Positions 4,664 to 6,789 of a stretch of DNA of 6,789 bases are shown here, piece after piece. Source of the stretch: Candidatus Cloacimonadota bacterium (lineage in GTDB: Bacteria; Hydrothermota; E44-bin80). The position numbers and the translations under genes are program-made. Within the stretch, counting starts at the first letter, position 1. Each line of letters opens with the position of its first letter. The notes beneath the pieces were generated by a model. The model was not told the origin of the DNA. It was given only the letters and a program-made list of their open reading frames with translations, and searched no databases. The stretch lies in NCBI GenBank assembly GCA_004375785.1, contig SOKM01000208.1, positions 1 to 6,789 of the forward strand, read 5' to 3'.

Positions 4664-6515
4664 TTAGACGTTTGAGGTGAATCATCAGGAGGGAGATGTC
4701 GGATGGCCGGACGCCTGAAATCCTCGATGCCTGCCCGAGCGTTAACGGTTTTATCTCATTTAGTTTCTCAGTTGCCTCTTTTGAAAGTCCTCTTAGCTTT
4801 GTATAATCTATTTCTAAAGGAAGCGATGTATTCTCGAGTTCCTTCATTCGTCTCACTTCCTGCTCCTGTTTCTGTATATACCCGTCATACTTTGCATATA
4901 TTTCTACTCGCTTCGCAACTTCAGTTTCAATGTTTCCTGTAATTTTTTCAATGTTATCAATGGCTATCTCAGGTCTTTTCAATATCTGAAAGAGAGGTCT
5001 TGCCTCACTTATTTCACTCGAGTTTTTCTTTTTAAGGATTTCATTTATATCCTCTGGTGCAACGATGGTTTTCTTTAGTGTTTCTATTCTATTTTTTACC
5101 TCATTATCTCTCTTTTCAATTCTTTCCAACTGTTTCTTTTCAACAAGACCAAATCTGTAACCATACTTGAGAAGACGGGTATCTGCATTGTCCTGTCGTA
5201 AGAGTAACCTGAACTCAGCAAGGGAGGTGAACATCCTGTATGGCTCTGTTATTTCTTTAGTAATTAAGTCATCAATTAATACTCCGATATAAGCCTCATT
5301 CCGTAAAAGTACAAATGGTTGCTCACCCCTTATTTTCAATACTGCATTGATTCCAGTCATAATACCCTGTGCAGCAGCCTCTTCGTATCCTGAGGTTCCA
5401 TTTATCTGACCCGCAAGGTAAAGTCCATCGATATTCTTTGTTTCAAGTGTTGGAAAGAGCTGTGATGGATATACAAAATCGTACTCGATTCCGTAACCAG
5501 GTCTGACAATCTTTACGTTCTCAAGTCCTTTTATTGTTCTTAACAATTCTTGCTGTACATCTTCAGGAAGAGATGTGGAGAGTCCATTTAAATAAAAGAT
5601 ATCCGTTTTTCTACCATCTGGTTCAAGAAAAACAGGGTGTGATTTTCTCTCTCTAAAACGGACGACCTTATCCTCGATGGATGGGCAATACTTCGGTCCT
5701 TTCCCTTTAATGATACCCCTGAAAAGGGGAGACCTGTCGAGGTTTTTTAGAATTATCTTATGTGTCTTTTCGTTTGTTGAAGTAAGATAGCAGGGTGATT
5801 GTTCCGGATTAAAATTTTCTGTTTTTATAGAGAAGTGTTCTGGATGTTCGTCACCAAATTGAGCTTTTAATTCAGAAAAATCGATTGACTTTCCTGAAAC
5901 CCGTGCAGAAGTTCCTGTTTTTAACCTTCCCAGCACGAACCCTAATTTTGATAAAATCTTAGATAAACCTGTAGCAGGAGGTTCGTCTATTCTTCCTGCT
6001 GGGAAGTGGTCAAGACCAATATGAATAAGTCCGTTGAGGAAGGTACCTGTTGCAAGGATTACAGCCTTTGCCCTGTATTCCATTCCTTCAGCAGTTGCAA
6101 TTCCAAAAACCTTCTTTTTTTCAACAAGGACTTTTTCAACAATTTCTTCTTTTACTATAAAATTACTCTCCTTCTCAATTGTTTTTCTTATTTCCTCCCT
6201 GTAAGCAATTCTGTCCACCTGAGCACGTAATGACCATACTGCAGCTCCTTTTGAAGTGTTTAGCATCCTGAACTGTGTTCCCGTTTTGTCAGTATTAAAA
6301 CCTATTTCTCCCCCCAGTGCGTCAACCTCGAAGACAAGATGGCTTTTTGCAAGTCCACCAACAGAGGGGTTACAGGACATATGCCCAATCTTATCGAGTT
6401 TTATCGTTATGAGAAGGGTGTGAACCCCCATTCTTGCGGCGGCGAGTACAGCTTCACAGCCAGCATGACCTGCACCCACTACTATGCAGTCGAAAAACTC
6501 AGTTGATATACTCAT
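4641..6515 (-). CDS. mnmG: tRNA uridine-5-carboxymethylaminomethyl modification enzyme MnmG (GidA)
   Basis: MnmG is an FAD enzyme that works with MnmE in the cytoplasm to modify the wobble uridine (position 34) of certain tRNAs. The protein has 624 residues from ATG 6515, the usual length. Visible features: FAD-binding GAGHAG (14-19) after a short strand, IGHMSCNPSVGG with Cys48, LNTSKGAAVWSLRAQ (85-99), ATGTFLNG (155-162), GRLKTGT (196-202), CYLTSTNEKTH (242-252), KGPKYCPSIEDK with Cys277 (the same number as in E. coli), YDFVYPSQLFPTLETK and LAGQINGTSGYEEAAAQG, then the helical C-terminal MnmE/tRNA-binding region ending GVRPSDISLLMIHLKR. The frame stays open upstream to a TTG at 6593, but those 26 residues read repeat sequence and the family N-terminus begins near 6515. 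No Shine-Dalgarno precedes it. The last seven codons and the stop lie in the 4525-4663 inverted repeat. mnmE, rsmG and parAB, common neighbours elsewhere, are not in the window. Confidence 0.96.
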   Translation of the reverse strand: MSISTEFFDCIVVGAGHAGCEAVLAAARMGVHTLLITIKLDKIGHMSCNPSVGGLAKSHLVFEVDALGGEIGFNTDKTGTQFRMLNTSKGAAVWSLRAQVDRIAYREEIRKTIEKESNFIVKEEIVEKVLVEKKKVFGIATAEGMEYRAKAVILATGTFLNGLIHIGLDHFPAGRIDEPPATGLSKILSKLGFVLGRLKTGTSARVSGKSIDFSELKAQFGDEHPEHFSIKTENFNPEQSPCYLTSTNEKTHKIILKNLDRSPLFRGIIKGKGPKYCPSIEDKVVRFRERKSHPVFLEPDGRKTDIFYLNGLSTSLPEDVQQELLRTIKGLENVKIVRPGYGIEYDFVYPSQLFPTLETKNIDGLYLAGQINGTSGYEEAAAQGIMTGINAVLKIRGEQPFVLLRNEAYIGVLIDDLITKEITEPYRMFTSLAEFRLLLRQDNADTRLLKYGYRFGLVEKKQLERIEKRDNEVKNRIETLKKTIVAPEDINEILKKKNSSEISEARPLFQILKRPEIAIDNIEKITGNIETEVAKRVEIYAKYDGYIQKQEQEVRRMKELENTSLPLEIDYTKLRGLSKEATEKLNEIKPLTLGQASRISGVRPSDISLLMIHLKRLKGSGLHI

Positions 6516-6518
6516 TAC

Positions 6519-6537
6519 AAGGATAAAGGATAAAGGA
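6519..6537 (+). repeat. AAGGATA heptamer tandem repeat at the mnmG start
   Basis: AAGGATA (6519-6525), AAGGATA (6526-6532), then AAGGA. On the mnmG sense strand this reads as a pyrimidine-rich TCCTTTATCCTTTATCCTT run ending 3 nt before the ATG, exactly where a purine-rich ribosome binding site would be expected. Confidence 0.6.
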
Positions 6538-6640
6538 AAAAACGTAGCAGTTGTAATAGAACGCTTCGCTGTAAAACAAACTCTTCGTTGCAATATAATA
6601 TTTCATTGTAAGATAATGTTTTGAGGTAGGACTGAAATAA

Positions 6641-6714
6641 GAGATTGCTTCGCATAAGCCGAGTAAGATGATAAACTCGCCATGAACCGTATGGTACATG
6701 GCTCGCAATGACAG
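6641..6714. repeat. CATTGCGAG / GAAGCAATCTC dispersed palindromic repeat
   Basis: The plus strand has GAGATTGCTTCGC (6641-6653) and, 48 nt later, GCTCGCAATGACAG (6701-6714). On the minus strand this is CTGTCATTGCGAGC...GCGAAGCAATCTC, the two ends of a repeat I know as widely dispersed in many bacterial genomes. Inside it is a hairpin, GCCATGAACC (6679-6688) with GGTACATGGC (6693-6702), 9 of 10 bases pairing around GTAT. It has no coding content. Confidence 0.65.
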
Positions 6715-6762
6715 ACTTGTGCAGACTAAAGAGACTGTGCCAAAATACCGTTTTTAGGTAGG

Positions 6763-6780
6763 CGCAGGCTTTAGCCTGCG
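6763..6780. repeat. REP-type palindrome CGCAGGCT-TT-AGCCTGCG
   Basis: A perfect 8-bp stem, CGCAGGCT (6763-6770) with AGCCTGCG (6773-6780), around TT. Flanks are TAGGTAGG and AGCTTAACT at the window edge. The core AGGCTnn(n)AGCCT is shared with the 4194-4275 element, but the outer bases differ (GCAGGCT versus GAGGCT), so it is a related but distinct family. A partner arm could lie beyond the window. Confidence 0.65.
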
Positions 6781-6789
6781 AGCTTAACT

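Larger units (their letters stand above)
6516..6789. other. Gene-free region upstream of mnmG
   Basis: These 274 bases hold no convincing gene. Besides the three repeats listed separately, 6553-6590 has two weakly similar 19-nt units (AACGCTTCGCTG and AACTCTTCGTTG cores, 12 of 19 identical) that may be decayed pieces of the GCTTCGC repeat family. I could not find a convincing -35/-10 pair for mnmG on the minus strand; TACAAT near 6610 is a possible -10 box but has no good -35 partner. Confidence 0.5.

Noticed and set aside
6516..6593. 26-residue N-terminal extension of MnmG from TTG 6593
   Set aside because: The extension is translated from repeats, and family members begin a few residues before the GAGHAG motif, which fits ATG 6515.
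6499..6708. 69-codon open frame on the minus strand upstream of mnmG
   Set aside because: It is built mostly from repeat sequence and overlaps the mnmG start in another frame; no protein-like pattern.

Overview
The window looks like a chromosomal piece from an uncultivated, AT-rich bacterium of the Fibrobacterota-Chlorobiota-Bacteroidota (FCB) side of the tree. A WOR-3/Stahlbacteria- or Cloacimonadota-like lineage is my best guess. The basis is a very large secreted FG-GAP/VCBS protein ending in a type IX-like (Por/FlgD-Ig) sorting domain, a carboxypeptidase-regulatory-like domain on a second exported protein, and an MnmG carrying the AVWSLRAQ variant I associate with this group. No rRNA or other taxonomic marker is present, so the placement is an inference.

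Layout. (1) Positions 1-2549, plus strand: the C-terminal 848 residues of a secreted repeat protein that enters from the left edge. It has 54-residue calcium-loop repeats, a fibronectin III-like domain, two copies of a 97-residue module, a second Fn3-like domain and the sorting domain. A strong intrinsic terminator follows it. (2) 2550-2762: terminator, a short octamer repeat, and a good sigma70-type promoter. (3) 2763-4163, plus: an exported protein with a CarboxypepD-reg beta-sandwich followed by what I read as a divergent serpin fold, including an exact match to the serpin signature pattern. (4) 4164-4321: a paired-hairpin (REPIN-like) repeat. (5) 4322-4525, plus: a small two-helix membrane protein. 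(6) 4525-4663: a 139-bp element with 29-bp inverted ends lying between two convergent genes. (7) 4641-6515, minus: mnmG, complete, whose last codons and stop lie inside that inverted repeat. (8) 6516-6789: no gene, but three different repeat families stacked upstream of mnmG.

The genes do not form one pathway. The first two are cell-surface or secreted proteins in separate transcription units; mnmG is a housekeeping tRNA-modification gene on the other strand. No CRISPR array, tRNA, phage gene or transposase gene is visible. The most distinctive features are the serpin-like protein with its unusual N-terminal domain and the dense, varied collection of small palindromic and period-7 or period-8 repeats. 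Some of these lie inside coding sequence, and one supplies the end of an essential-type gene.
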